From positions 1,178,001 to 1,242,000 of the forward strand of contig JAKUDP010000016.1 in assembly GCA_022570795.1 (NCBI GenBank): a stretch of 64,000 bases of DNA. Direction: 5' to 3'. This document shows positions 1-12,114 of the stretch, one piece after another; the first letter of the stretch is position 1; each line of letters begins with the position of its first letter. Source of the stretch: Sphaerulina vaccinii. Lineage: Eukaryota > Ascomycota > Dothideomycetes > Mycosphaerellales > Mycosphaerellaceae. Made by a program: the position numbers and the translations under genes. The notes beneath the pieces are model-generated. The model ran no database searches and was not told the DNA's origin. It was given only the letters and a program-made list of their open reading frames with translations.

Positions 1-326
1 CCCGAGGACTCCACACCCGCCTACCGTCTTACCACAAGATGGTGCGTGCGTACGCTACGCTTGCTGGACGTATGTGGGAGGATCGTAGATACATATCGGG
101 CCTCCCGGTCGTAGCGTCTCGTCTATCTTCCTACTCGTTGATACGACCACAAGACCATCACCCATGCACAGCCAGGTGGATCACATACAAACCTGGCCAC
201 CAGGCACACCGGGCATGGGATTACGAAAGACCACGGGGTTGTTTTATGCTTCAAGTTTGCTGTCGGCCCTCCCTTCTCACACTTCTTTATTATGAGCTCA
301 ATGCTTCTCAACAAAAGCTGGCAGAC
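1..326. other. 5' flank of the aminomutase gene
   Basis: The aminomutase reading frame is open upstream from about position 39 without an obvious domain, so this is probably 5' UTR or promoter. Nothing else was recognised. Confidence 0.4.
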
Positions 327-1930
327 ATGGCTCTTACAATGTTTCGATCACAGCCTGCAGTCAGTCACCTAGGGACTAAGAGACTCACCAATAGTCCACG
401 ACCTAGACTACTTGCTACAACTTCAAGAACATCCAGACCGTTCACCACACAAGCAGGGATCATCGATCGGAGCTACGAGCAAGTCTTCTTACCACCCGAA
501 GTCTTCGCACCAAAGCCTGCTTTCATTGCAACAGCCCCTCCTCGAAGACGCAATCATGCCTACTGGCAGCACATTGGCATATGGAAGGACGTATCGGAAG
601 AAGAGTTCCTAAGCTACCGATGGCAGGCAAGTCCATGTCATGTACGGTGTGACTTGTAGTGCACGTGTGTTGACTTTGTGTGATACACAGACGAGCAACA
701 CAATCGACAGAAAGGAGAAGCTCTTGAAGTTTCTTGAAGGCGTACTACCAGAGCGCATACCACATCCGGCGGACGGCAACTCAGCATGGTCCACCATCAA
801 GACTCGAGCAGACTTTCTCGCAGATGTGGAAGGAGGCATGAAAGCGGCTCCAATGTCGGTCCGCCTGACACCGCACGTGCTAAGTGTTGCTGACTGGCGT
901 AACCCATTGGAAGACCCTATTAGAAGGCAGTTCATCCCTCTCCAATCGACCACAAAAGAAGACCACCCGGCGCTCGAATTAGACTCTCTCCACGAAGAGG
1001 ATGACTCGCCAGTGCCTGGCCTTGTCCATCGATACCCAGACAAGGTCCTGTTCCTTGGTGAGTCGACATCTCTCCTATAAGATAAGGCATCTTGCTAACA
1101 GTGAACTCCAAGCCACCTCCGTTTGTCCAGTCTATTGCCGCTTCTGTACACGATCATATGCTGTCGGCAACAACACCGAATCCGTCATCAAAGCATCCCA
1201 AAAGCCCACGCGGAAGAGATGGGAGGCAATGTTCCAGTACATCGAAAACACACCAGCGATACAAGACGTCGTAGTATCCGGCGGAGACTCATACTACCTG
1301 CAACCAGAACAACTACAACTCGTAGGAAAGCGTCTCCTCTCAATCCCTCACATCCAACGAATCCGCTTCGCCACAAAAGGCCTCGCAGTCTGTCCAATGA
1401 GAATCCTCGACCGGAACAACGATGGCTGGACAGATACATTCGTCAACCTAAGTAATCTCGGCCGCTCAATTGGCAAACAAGTCGCAATGCATACACACTT
1501 CAACAACCCCCGAGAGATAACCTGGGCAACAGAACGCGCAGCTCGATTTCTCTTCGAACGCGGCATAATAGTCCGAAACCAAACCGTCCTACTAAAAGGC
1601 GTTAATGACGACCCGACAACAATGTCAACACTCATTCGCAAACTCGCAGATCTGAATATCCAACCTTACTACGTCTATCAATCAGACATGATCCGCGGAG
1701 TCGAAGATCTCAGAACTCCTTTGAGGACAATTCTGAATCTAGAAAGACAGATCCGAGGCACGATAGCAGGATTCATGACGCCGAGTTTCGTGGTGGATTT
1801 ACCTGGTGGGGGAGGCAAGAGGTTGGCGAATAGTTATGATAGTTATGATGAGATTAAGGGAGTGAGTTATTGGAGTGCACCTGGAGTTGCGGGAGATGAG
1901 GTTTTTACTTATCATGATCCTGTGCAATGA
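327..1930 (+). CDS. Lysine 2,3-aminomutase-like radical SAM enzyme
   Basis: Exons 327-626, 691-1057 and 1113-1930 give about 494 residues. The family moves the alpha-amino group of L-lysine to the beta carbon using a [4Fe-4S] cluster, SAM and PLP. Visible motifs are the radical-SAM cluster CPVYCRFC (C-x3-C-x2-C, about residues 227-234), the Asp of YQSDMIRG, the Asp before PGGGGK, and the PGGGGK lysine (about residue 458) that matches the PLP lysine of bacterial KamA. The first 50 residues are rich in Arg, Ser and Thr and lack acidic residues, so mitochondrial import is likely; mitochondria would also supply Fe-S clusters. Intron 1 (627-690) is GC-AG with an ideal AG|GCAAGT donor; intron 2 is GT-AG. 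I chose ATG 327 because it starts the presequence-like segment, although the frame is open further upstream. Fungal substrate is unproven. Confidence 0.88.
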
Positions 1931-2506
1931 TGAGGGATGGATGAAGGAATAATGGCTGCGAACAGACAGTCGAGAAGAAAACGACAGGACGGACAACAAT
2001 GACAGACAACACAGACAGACAGCCCTAGAGCGGGACGTATTTGTCGTGTGGAAAGACGAATACGAGTAGGGTTACGGCAGTTTCCATGATTGATGAAAGT
2101 CTTAGTGGTATAAGCGGTTTCAAGTTTGTATGTGAGCGTTTATGCGTGTAGCATTGTGAGCTTCCTAATTGAGCTCAATGAAGCATGAATAGCACCGGTA
2201 TTATGGCGTAGCGGTCGTGTCTCTATTCTGCAAGCTGTTACTTCTCCCGTCTGCTCTTCGACCTTCCACTTCTGTCGCAACGGAGTTCGACTCCGACCCG
2301 TGTGTGCCATACCACGCATGTTCAGATCTTGCCAAGCGCATGCTCAACAGGACTCTCTTCCTGCTTCCTTGATACAATGTATAGTTCCTTGTATCCTCTA
2401 CTCAAGTAGACCTTCAGCGGAACACGCACTGAAGCGATACTCGAGACATCGTTTGGCTTGCGAGCGCGATTCTTGAAGAAGAGTGTTAGCGACAACGTTC
2501 ACTACT
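1931..2506. other. Convergent intergenic region
   Basis: Holds the 3' flanks of the aminomutase gene (plus) and the small three-exon gene (minus). No other coding signal or repeat was recognised. Confidence 0.4.
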
Positions 2507-2863
2507 TCAGTAAGGTTTGTCCTTGAGCTTAGCGTCCTGGTGAAGTCGAGCTCAGTGGGACATTTAAGAACAGCAGACACCTGCTGACCGACATCTTACC
2601 TTGAGCTGTTCCTGAGTTAACAGGTCTCGAGGCGTGACTTCGATGTGTGTCGCTCCTCGTGAGATTAACTTCTTGCCGAGCTGGAGAGTATCAGACTCTG
2701 GTGCCAACGTTAGCTTGGATGGAGTGTTTTAGACAGAATACACGCTCAACGTACCTTTGGATAGTATGGCATCGAGTTCGCTGTGTTTCATGACACGTAT
2801 GGTCGACTCGCCATTCGGGGGTGGTAAATGGTGGTATACCAGAATCTTGCCGTCCTCTGCCAT
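2507..2863 (-). CDS. Small uncharacterised protein (78 aa, three exons)
   Basis: Exons 2863-2755, 2697-2600 and 2536-2507 join in frame to a 78-residue protein that starts MAEDGKILVYHHLPPP and ends KLKDKPY. Both introns have good signals: GTACGT with CTAAC before CAG, and GTAAGA ending in CACCAG. The protein is charged, with no signal peptide or membrane segment; the stretch GATHIEVTPRDLLTQEQL looks like a beta strand followed by a helix. I do not recognise the family. Three independent splice pairs preserving the frame support a real gene. Each exon is far below usual ORF cutoffs, so it is easily missed. Confidence 0.6.
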
Positions 2864-3247
2864 CGTGGTATGCGTGCTTTAAAAGAAAAGCTTTGGTTTC
2901 GTTACACGTTGTTAAGTGCTAATGTCGACGACTTCTGATAGTAGCTTTTCGAGTCACAAAGAAGTTTGTATTCAACTTGTCCGGAAATGGACGTTGTATT
3001 TTGGGCTTTCACTTCATTGTTGTGATTCACCTTCGTGCGTTCGAGTAGACGTGCATTATGTCAGAGAAGGCCTGTTCACTACAATTAGCAATAGCTGCTA
3101 TCATTGCAGAAGACAGCACTGAACGCAATAGGAGCAGCAGTGAATGCAGATTTCAACACTGTGGCGGTGATGAAAGGGACTGAGAGTGTTGCTCGTTGGT
3201 GTAGGCGCACCATATGCCGATCGCGAATTTGTGATTGGAAATGTGTG
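2864..3247. other. Intergenic region between minus-strand genes
   Basis: Promoter side of the small 78-residue gene and 3' flank of cyp6. Nothing else seen. Confidence 0.4.
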
Positions 3248-4651
3248 CTACCGGCGAGATTCTGGTCGATACCTGTCGTCACGGCTACGAGGTCTTTTGC
3301 GATCGTCTCGGCGGCGGTCACTCCTATCCTCATGCCTGTCATGTCGTTTGGGACTGCGACTTCGCGATCTGCGCCGGGTGGTGTCGCGCTCGGCGTCGTC
3401 GCGTTTTGACTTATCTTTCTTGTCGAAGACGTAGTCGTAGTGCCGTCCACTACCACCATCTCTGCCCTCACGATACTGCTTTCTCTGTTGTAGACTGTCA
3501 ATACCACCAAAGCCTCCACGACTTCTGGCCGTCTTCGAGTTCGTATTGCTCCGCCAATCGTCTGCGATCTTGGAAACACTCTGCGAGAAGTCGACGTGAA
3601 TTCGATGATCATCAATGAGCACACCTTGCATCTTGAAGTAGGCACGCTCGCAGTCTTCCTTGTTCGCGAACTCGATGAAAGCATACTGCAAGCTGTCTCC
3701 GGTCTTCTTGTCGCGGATAACTTCACATGACAGAATCTTGCCGAAGCGCGAGAAAATGAGTTCCAAATCTTCGTCGCGTGTCACTGGATTGAGTTTGCAG
3801 ACGAACAGGATCTGCTCAGGTGGTGTAACGTCGGCAAACGGAAGGTCTCCAATGAGTTCGAGAGTCAGAGCTTGTGCGCGCGCTTCACACTCTCTACGCA
3901 GCTTCTCCAATTGCTCGGGATCTGTGTCGTCCTTCAGCACTTCGTCGTGCGCGATTCGCACTGTTGCTCGTTGCTCATCGGATGGTAGTGGGCTCTCTGG
4001 CGGCTGTATGAGACCTGGCGGATCATCATATGGGTCGTCGAGCACGACGGTATGAAGAATCCTGATGTCCTGCAGAGGTCTGCCTCTCGCGTCCACAAAC
4101 GCAGAGTTGATCTTTTCAAGCGCATCGAAGCCCTCCACAACCTCTCCAAAGACTGCTGCCTTGCTGTCCAGCTCCTCCAATCCATCTCCAAGGGTAATGA
4201 TGAATTGACTGCCAGCCAGTCGCTCGTCTGGATTCGACTTGGAAGGCGTAGTTGCCATGCTCAGCGTGCCGCGCTCCTTGTGCTTCCTCTTACTTGAGAA
4301 CTCGGGCTTGAAAGTCGCGCGATCAGGCCTCGAGGGCCGCTTCGTTCTGCCATCGGGCAGCGCCCATATCGCGCATCCTCCATCGCTGTCCTTTGACTCT
4401 GGGCCGATCGGATCGCCGCTTTGGAAGGAGAAGTTCGGCTGAACGTTGTAGATGGGCGAGTAGTTGTAGTACTTGATCTGGCACAGCTTCAGGAAGCTGT
4501 GAGGGCATATCTTAGCAATCTGATCAGCCTGAGCCGTCCCTTTGATATGATATGATATGATATGAACTTACTTTTCACAGCATTTCGGCGCATCGTTGAT
4601 GAACAGGTCCACGGTGATGTCGCCCGCAGAAGTTTCGAGTAGCACCGACAT
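3248..4651 (-). CDS. cyp6: Cyclophilin-RRM peptidyl-prolyl isomerase (Cyp6/PPIL4 type)
   Basis: Exons 4651-4572 and 4496-3248 encode about 442 residues, the usual length for fungal Cyp6. The order is an N-terminal cyclophilin domain (starts MSVLLETSAGDITVDLF; FLKLCQIKYYN, GSQFIITLGDG), then an RRM (LFVCKLNP and YAFIEFAN are the RNP2 and RNP1 motifs), then an Arg/Ser/Asp-rich tail with repeated RSRSRSP-type blocks. These are nuclear prolyl isomerases that couple RNA binding to splicing or transcription complexes. The intron donor AA|GTAAGT and acceptor ACAG|C join codons to give CENFLKLC, which is diagnostic. A short TATGA repeat lies in the intron. Confidence 0.93.
4546..4565. repeat. TATGA pentanucleotide microsatellite (4 units)
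   Basis: Four perfect TATGA units within the single cyp6 intron, next to its 5' splice site. Length may vary between strains. Confidence 0.85.
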
Positions 4652-6885
4652 GTTGTATGATCTCAAGGAGCCGCCGTTGTCGATGCGATGCGGTCTTCGA
4701 TACTACAGAGTGATGTGTTCCCTCCAGTCGGCGATGTCGAATCCTGGAGGCGAAGGTGGTACAGCAGCAGTAGCAGTTTTGTCTTGTCACACGCTGGACA
4801 CTGCACTGGACTTCCTTCTCCACGCGACTCGCGATTCATGTCAGCGGCGAGCGGAAGGCGCGGCCCAGGTCCTGCCGTCGACAGAGTTCGCGCTACGTTT
4901 TCCGCAAGGGAGAGAAAGTGAACTTCCCTTGCTACCTTATTACTCACCTCGCTTCTATCGCAACTTCACTTCTGCCAACTTGGTCATTGGCTTTCGATTT
5001 ATCGCGTCCTCAGCGCTACAGCGAAATACCCCCAACCTACACCCGCGATATGCAGGCCGATCATGCTCGACTGCGGAGTAGAGCTGGTCGAGGCGCGTCA
5101 GAGAGCGCCACTGCGCTGAGACCTACTCTGAGGCCCTTGTTTTCTCTCGCAACGACGACGACCGAAGCGCCTTTGCCTCCACGAAAGCTCGCCGCGATCA
5201 ACTGCGCTGCCCAAAGCGGATTCCCCCTTGGTATGAAGGCATCCGCGGAGCAACGCAGAGCTATGCCAATGGTGTCATGCTAGAAGGTGTCTATTGACCA
5301 GTTCACCACCCAAGTCTTGCCATTCAGCGTACGGACAGGACTCCACCTGAAACAGGTCACAATAGACATCCCGTGCTGCTGGCATGCCGTTCCGCTGTCA
5401 TAACATGAACCCGAGGGCGACCTGCCATGCAGCATCTATCCGCATAGGTCCCACTTTGTGCTGTCGAGCGCCTTCGCCTCCGGAATTCCAGCTCGCACGG
5501 CAGAGATGGATACTCCTTCCAATCAAGCTATTCAGCATTCGTTCTGCGTTTCTGCGCGGGCAGCTGGCCAGGCAAGCCTCACAAGTTATTCACTACCGCT
5601 TCTACAGCCTGTCTTTGCACTATCGCTCAATCAAGGTGTCTTGCAGCGGGGCGGGTAGTGGCATGTTCCGAAACGCCTCAAATCGCTTGATCAGTCGGCC
5701 TCGTGCAATGTTGCGGACGGCAGCGTGCAGCAAGTGCGCCATTCTACCGTTGCTGGCTGCAGCGACCAGGAAACCTTGCATAGCGGAGATGACCGCTGAG
5801 AGCTGATTCACGATCGCCGACCTGGCGAGATGGCTGATCTATTCGAACGTGTGGCTGAGCAGTATCCGGACAGCTGCGTATGGTAAGACTCTGCTGCAGT
5901 ACAGGAGAATGATAAGCCTAGATCCAGCTTGGAAGAGCTGACCTTGAAGCTGAAGCCTGAGACCCGACGAAGAAGACTGTTGTGGCTGTCTTGTACACCA
6001 GGTTTCGAGCGCCCATCACACGTGGCTTGCGAGAATATTACGACAAGAAAGTGGCTGTGCTAGACCTCAAAGTTGACAGACAGCTCACACAGCTGCAGCG
6101 CACGACACGCCGTGTGTCTATGCTTCAGCTGGCTGAGCTGACTGGCTGGACAACTTTATGTTTCAGAGCAAAACTTTTGTGATATCTGCAGCATCGACAT
6201 TGTTCGAGACCCCATAATTCCTGTGCAACATCAGGTGCAGGCCAGTCAACGGCATCGGCCAGAATCTGCAGGTACAGGTCGATGCATTCCTTCTGTGGCG
6301 ACTTGCGCCTATGCAGGGCCCTGTTCGAAACCACTGGCGGCGATCGTGCTTCAGTGGATACCTTACTTGCGCTTCTGCTAGTACCCGGGGAGCTGATACC
6401 ACTTGTGGGCTCTTTACAGGAACATGACCGTACAATCACAAAGAGATGATGAGGAGTCGCACTGCTACAAATGCACCGACCAGGGCAAGATGGAGAGCGA
6501 GTCACAGATCCAATCAACTCAGCTCCAACCGACACCTCTGATGACTGGTTGCCTTCGCTGATCTTGATTGGATGTCTGCTCGTGTCTCTTTGTCTAACGC
6601 AAACAACCTCCCAGCTGGTAAACTCCTGAGATAGATTACGGTGTTTGCTGGCATCGATTCTGGGTTCTCGGCTTAGCTCTTCTCTTCAGCTGCTCGCACT
6701 CAAATCCTAGGGCCGATCTGACAAGCTTCTTCTCTGGACTTCTGTTTCCTGTGACCTACATCCAAACTATCGAAACCTTGAATACGAACAGTCATCGCTC
6801 TCCTACTGGCCCATACTCCTTGTATCTCCTCTGGACCCTCAATTTCGCTTGGAGGCCTTCACAAGTCAAAGTACATGCATACAAG
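4652..6885. other. Gene-poor 2.2-kb region
   Basis: Upstream of cyp6 (minus) and of the Zn2Cys6 regulator (plus). Reading frames here are short, overlap on both strands and show no family motif. A fragment starting MADLFERVAEQYPDS at 5830 looks protein-like but stops after 18 codons and I could not extend it by a convincing intron. The right part is probably the long promoter or 5' UTR typical of fungal regulators. Confidence 0.4.
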
Positions 6886-8582
6886 ATGATGATGACGCAG
6901 TCCTACTATGGAGGCGACTACGACTCCATGGGTCGATCGAACTATAGAGCTCCCATTGGTGCTGGCCACTATGGACGATCTTCAATCGCTTACGACCATG
7001 TGTACTACGACGAGCGCATGCCACCACACCACGAACTTCGCTCCGAGTACCCAGGTCGTTCCGGAGCGCGGACTTTGATACATGAGCACAGTCCAGAGAA
7101 TGGAGCTGGTAACAACTCACGACGCCGAATACAAGTTGCAGTCAGTCAGCTCACTCTTCGCTCCCGCACCTCCAGGAACTAACGTTCAGCAGTGCTCTCG
7201 ATGCCGGCGACGTAAGATCAAATGCACTGGAGATCCTGGTGACGGAAGTGGCTGCTCAGCGTGTCGTTCAGCGCAGGCAGATAAGTCATCGTGCACTTTC
7301 ATCCGTGTAAGGCTCATCAATGCCTGATGTATATTCTCGCATGCTGACAGGCGGGCAGGTTGGCAGTCACACTTTGCCTGGAATCGAGGTTGTGCCAACC
7401 AGTAGTACCAGCACGTCCACTTCTACGCCAGCTCCAGTCCCATACGCCTCGGAGGCATCGTCGAACTCGTACAGCAGCAGCAGCGGCGGCAGCAGCATGC
7501 ACCAACCAAGCCACAACCGCTCATTGCCAATGCTACACACGCGAATGGCATATCCAGAGTACGATTCGTACAACACTTCTCCAGAAGACGACTACACTTA
7601 CGCCTCGAACACACTTCCCAGGCACGATTCTATGTCGAGCAACTACAGCGCCGAAGGCTTCCGCCCATATACAGGGTCCATGGCAGCGCCTTCTGTCAAC
7701 GTCAACATGTACTATGAGCCGGGTGCTGCTTACAGCTTCGGCAGTCTTCACGCAGCTCCGAGCTATCAGCCTGGCACATCCATAAACCGATTAGCCAGCG
7801 TCACAGGCGATAGCTTCTCACCACTCAATATGAGCTCTTTGCACTCATCACTGCCCACACAGACAAGGCCAGAGCGACGATTGCCAGTGCCTTATACTCC
7901 ACAGCAAGAGTCGTATGGTTCGACAGAAGTGCCCCAGATCCGTCCGCTCACATCATTCACCGAACCACAGCATCGCCCTCATACTGGAGGCATCTACAGC
8001 CGCAACAGCATGTCTTGGTCTATGGCAAGCCCGACTACCTCTCGCAATGCCTCGATCCACAACTTGGCGACGGCAGCCTCGCACGGCGTTCCTGGCATGT
8101 CTTCTGCAGACACGGAGTCTATGCAGAACGCAGCACCCATTCTTGGCTACCAGTTCAGCTCCTCAGGAAGTCCTGGAGACACCTCTCCAATAGCAAGCTC
8201 GGCATTGTCCGAGAGCTACTCCAGTGCTTCAAGCTCTTCGACTATCGGCGCATCGATGCTGCCGCCGCCGAGCGTCCGATATGGTACGGCTCTCCCAGCT
8301 CTGCGTCCTTCTTCGTCGCAAGAAGGTTCTGCCAGTCTGTACAGCTTCAGTTCTGGCCGAGATACACCAGTCTCGTCGAACATCAGTCAGGCTGGCAGCG
8401 AGGGCTCGTCATCAGCTTTGCGTCAACAGCAGCAGACGTATGCTCAAGTTCGACATCCACAACCTCAACACGCCGCTAGTGTGGACGAACTTCGGCGTCG
8501 TTCTTCGTACGATCAACAGCAACAGCAGCGAGCTGCTACAGCGCATCGCATGTCGGTCTCCAACCTTAATGCACGCTACTGA
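6886..8582 (+). CDS. Zn2Cys6 binuclear-cluster transcription factor
   Basis: Exons 6886-7140, 7190-7306 and 7359-8582 give about 531 residues. Exon 2 is essentially the DNA-binding domain: C-x2-C-x6-C-x9-C-x2-C-x9-C beginning CSRCRRRKIKCTGD. The N-terminus (MMMTQSYYGGDYDSMGRS) is Tyr/Gly/His-rich, and the whole C-terminal half is Ser/Gln/Tyr/Pro-rich, low complexity, with polyQ near the end and the short end motif MSVSNLNARY. There is no fungal_trans middle homology region, so it is a compact regulator with an activation-type disordered tail. The exon 1 donor is uncertain: 7140 is preferred for GTCAGT, 7134 is possible. The direct targets cannot be read from the sequence. Confidence 0.82.
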
Positions 8583-9895
8583 TGTAGCTACCGACTACTG
8601 TATGCACATATGCGAGCAACTTGCCGTGTTGCGGAGTAATCTCCGTACAAGAACACAAATCATATGCATGGCATGATAGATAGTCCTTTCTGGTTGTTCA
8701 CTGCTACGGATGTCGGAAGCGGGTTGTCATCCGGCTCGATAGCTCATCAGGTCCGACCTGTACTGGCAGCATTTCGATTCGACTGCGATACCAAGGCTCG
8801 AACAATCGTCAACGAGTTCATCTTTTCTGGTTTTTTTTCCGAGCTTCTTCCTGCGAATCAGCGACTTCGGCGTACTGCACTACAGCCAGGTTCCGGCTTT
8901 CTGCATTCCACTTCTTATACCACAGCATCTTCTATCATCAGTAACATAGAAGGAGAGGAAATCACAGCAGCATCACGAATATCATGACCAAGAATAGCAC
9001 AGTCCCGCGAGGGAGAGCAATGGGGTTACAAAAGTGTTAAAATAAGCGAGACATCGGCGTACTCATCTTTGTATATCACGGTAGCTAGTCTTTTCGGCTT
9101 TTTTATTGTAATGTCCAAGGAAGAAGGACTGTAACGATAGATATCATGACGAGGAACCTCACGGGAATGGCAAGGATACTGAGAGCAGAGGAAAGATCGC
9201 AGACTCAGATAGATAGTCTTCAATAATGGCAAGCCTTCGCGCAAGGACGATTGGAAGGCATTGAACAGGCTCATTGAGCTCTATCACGTACGTTCTTTCA
9301 ACATTTCGTCGTTGAGCGAAAGATCAGGTTTCGCCCACGCACAACAAGGTGTAGCAAGAACGACACCGCCATCTTCCAAAAGGAACATGACCAGCACGAC
9401 CATATGCACCTTGCCACTCCCCACGCCAGCAAGCGCTGTCAAACGCATCCACCCTGCTCCCGCTCCGCCGTCTGTAGGGTAAACGGCGAGATGCATCGGG
9501 ACCCTTCAAACAACCAGGTGCCTGAGCAAAGACCTACATCAAGGGTAAACAACAGGGGACAGAGGCGAGAGGACAACAGGGGATAGAGACGAGATGCATG
9601 ATGCAGCTTACCGCACCGCTTTCGCCTACGACAAATCCTTCTTCGACGTGCGAGATGAGACTGCAGGAAAGCAATATATGGAATTCGGTTTGTGCTTGTG
9701 CTTGTGCGTTGTTGATGGCGGTGTATGGTTGTTCATTGACATGTGATCTTTGTTTGGTCTTCATGGCAGGCGGTGTTGTTGGCCAAGCATGCTGTTAACG
9801 AGAGTTGTCTTGACATTGACATGACGTCGAGAATGGTGGTTTAGTGTCGCTGTCTGAGTACGTACCACGAGCAGCCATAGGACTCCTGAGCTTGT
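8583..9895. other. Convergent 1.3-kb intergenic region
   Basis: Between the 3' ends of the regulator and the acyl-CoA ligase. It contains a 24-bp imperfect tandem duplication at 9549-9596. An ATG-initiated 82-codon frame on the minus strand (9274-9026) has no recognisable features. Confidence 0.4.
9549..9596. repeat. 24-bp imperfect tandem duplication
   Basis: Two adjacent copies of a unit starting ACAACAGGGGA, differing at a few positions (GACAGAGGC versus GATAGAGAC). Non-coding. Confidence 0.75.
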
Positions 9896-11653
9896 CTATA
9901 GTTTCGACTTGGCCTCGAGTTCCACCCTCGCTTCATCTCGAAGCTGACGCTTGAGGATCTTCCCACTAGCATTCTGCAGCCTACTGTCAGCAAACAAACG
10001 TATACTCAGCCAGGAGGACATCATGATCCTACCTTCGGGATGCTCTCAACAAACCTAACTCCACCCTCCAACTGTTTAAACCTCGCCAATCGCTCCCCAA
10101 CCCATCGCTTGATATCCTTCTCATCCACTGCCATACCTTCTCGTTTCACAACATGTGCTCTAGGCACTTCTTCTGCTCCTCCGTTGTTGACATTTAACAC
10201 GCCAAATACCGCGACGTCTTGTACACTTGGGTGACCAAGTAGAACGCCTTCGATCTCGGCAGGACTGACTTGGAAACCTCTAGTCTTTATCAACTCTTTC
10301 TTTCGATCAACGATATACCATAACTGAGTCTTGCTATCGCAGATAGCCACATCTCCGGTATGAAAGTAGCCTTCGTCGTCCCAGCTCTCAGCGTTTGCTT
10401 TGGAATTGTTGAGATAGCCTCTTATGACTGTTGGTCCTCGAATGCATAGCTCGCCTCGTATATCGTAGGGTCCGACTTCGTTGCCATCATCGTCTACGAG
10501 CTTGGCATCGAGATTCTGTACTAGGCGTCCTACTGAGCCTGTACTATCGCCTTCTGGTGGGTAGAGATAGGTCGCCACGCAAGTCATCTCTGTCATACCC
10601 CAGAGTTGAGTCATCGGTGCGTCTGCTGGTAATAATGCTTGGAAGCGATTTTGAGTCTTAGCGTCCAATGGTGCGGCTCCGCCTACGGCACTGCGAACAG
10701 ACTTGAAAGCTCTTTTGACGCGGGCAGGGTTTTGGAGTGCAATGTTGAGGAGTGCGACGACCACAGGTGGCACGACGACGAGCTTTGTGATTTGATACTT
10801 CTGAACAGCATTGAGGTATGCTTGAGGTTCGAAGCGGCGCATGATGAATGCTGGTAGACCTGATCGTAAAGCGGAGACGTTGACATATGGTGCCATCGCT
10901 ACGTGGAAAAAGGGTAGGGCGCAGAGTAAGCTGATTGGGAATGGTGATGGATGGTCTGGGTTGTCGAATACGAGGGTGTGCTGCGCGACCAGGTTGTAAT
11001 GCGAGAGCTGTGCAGCTTTTGGTAACCCTGTGGTGCCAGAGGAGAAGACTAAGAATGCCGTCGTGTTCTTCGCAGTCTCAAGATCATCGAAGTGGATCCA
11101 GTCTTTCTCGCCATGCGTGAGTAAGGATCGCCATGATTGATATGTGCCATCGTCTTTGTCTGCCAAGAGTAGGATTCGATCGGCTGGCATTTGAAGACTC
11201 GCAGCGACAGCTCTAGGGGAGCCGAGCAGCTCTGGCTCTGTGATGATGAGCTTGGCTTGCGATGTCTTGATAGCATGTTCAAACTCGTAGGGAGTGTAGC
11301 TGGGATTTGTGCCTACATAGATCAACCCAGCTGCGACGGTGCCTTGAACGAGGATGGGGTAGAAGAGCTAGTCCAAATCAGTATCTCGTAATGGAGCGAG
11401 GCGAGACGTGCTCTGAGCTTACATTGTTGAAAGAGTGTATACAAACGCAATGTCCTTCTCGTAGACCCAGGGAGCGAAGACCTGCGACCAGTTTCCGAAG
11501 ATAACCGTATACTTTTTTGGCTGAAATAGACTCTCCAGTAGCTGTATCGACATATATTGGCTTGTTCTGATCATAGCTGTGCCTATTAGCATGACACCAC
11601 GATGTGATGTCCTGAGTTGCAATAGGAAGATGGGATTTAGCCAAGAGAGGCAT
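9896..11653 (-). CDS. Peroxisomal acyl-CoA / 4-coumarate-CoA ligase-like enzyme
   Basis: Exons 11653-11423, 11367-10033 and 9973-9896 encode about 547 residues, full length for an ANL-superfamily adenylating enzyme. Motifs are the phosphate loop FSSGTTGLPKAAQ, the WGMTE block, YFHTGD, the hinge VDRKKELIKTRGFQVSP, and the catalytic lysine of NASGKILKRQL, carried by the tiny last exon. The protein ends in SKL, a canonical PTS1, so it should act in peroxisomes, activating a fatty or aromatic acid to its CoA thioester for beta-oxidation or secondary metabolism. Substrate cannot be read from the sequence. Both introns are phase 0 with GTAAGC and GTAGGA donors. The gene is divergent from nup85. Confidence 0.9.
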
Positions 11654-12114
11654 GGTGAGCTAGTAGAAGAAGAGAGCAGTGAATCAGAGAGACTGCAGAA
11701 CGGTTCTACTTGGTACGTGTATATACTCATCGTCTCGGCCATGACAGTAGCTGCCATCCCTGCGATCAGTCATCATCTCACCGTGTTCGATCAGTAAGCT
11801 GGCGAGGTCCTTGATCTTGCTCCATGGTGTCGCCAAGACCAGGGCTGCTGATCGTCTCGCGTTGAGCCTTGCTCACATGTCAGAGCAGGATGGACTCGAG
11901 GACGTGTTACGGTCATTAAGAGGTCAACTATGTCGATATCGAGATGTACGTGTCTTGTGTTGGTGGAGTGCTCTTGAAGGGTGTTGTGAAGGAAGAGGCA
12001 GGACAAGCAGGAGTGGTCTCGTCGGCATTGAAGTGAAGTTGTTCCGACGCGCCGTCTTCGCGACTTTCGATGTTTCTTGAGCTTGCACAAACACCCGACC
12101 ATACATCTCGCAAC
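11654..12114. other. Divergent promoter region, ligase / nup85
   Basis: A 461-bp region between two divergent starts. No strong regulatory motif was identified by eye. Confidence 0.45.

Noticed and set aside
5830..6070. Possible small gene starting MADLFERVAEQYPDS
   Set aside because: Stops after 18 codons; the only introns that extend it are 39-45 nt with poor signals and lead to a tail with no recognisable features.
11419..11757. 112-codon minus-strand frame over the ligase start
   Set aside because: Out of phase with the ligase exon, which matches the family without interruption.
12070..12114. Upstream ATG for nup85
   Set aside because: Adds 15 residues unlike the family start; ATG 12115 gives MSFFGPPSTPGR, as expected for Nup85.
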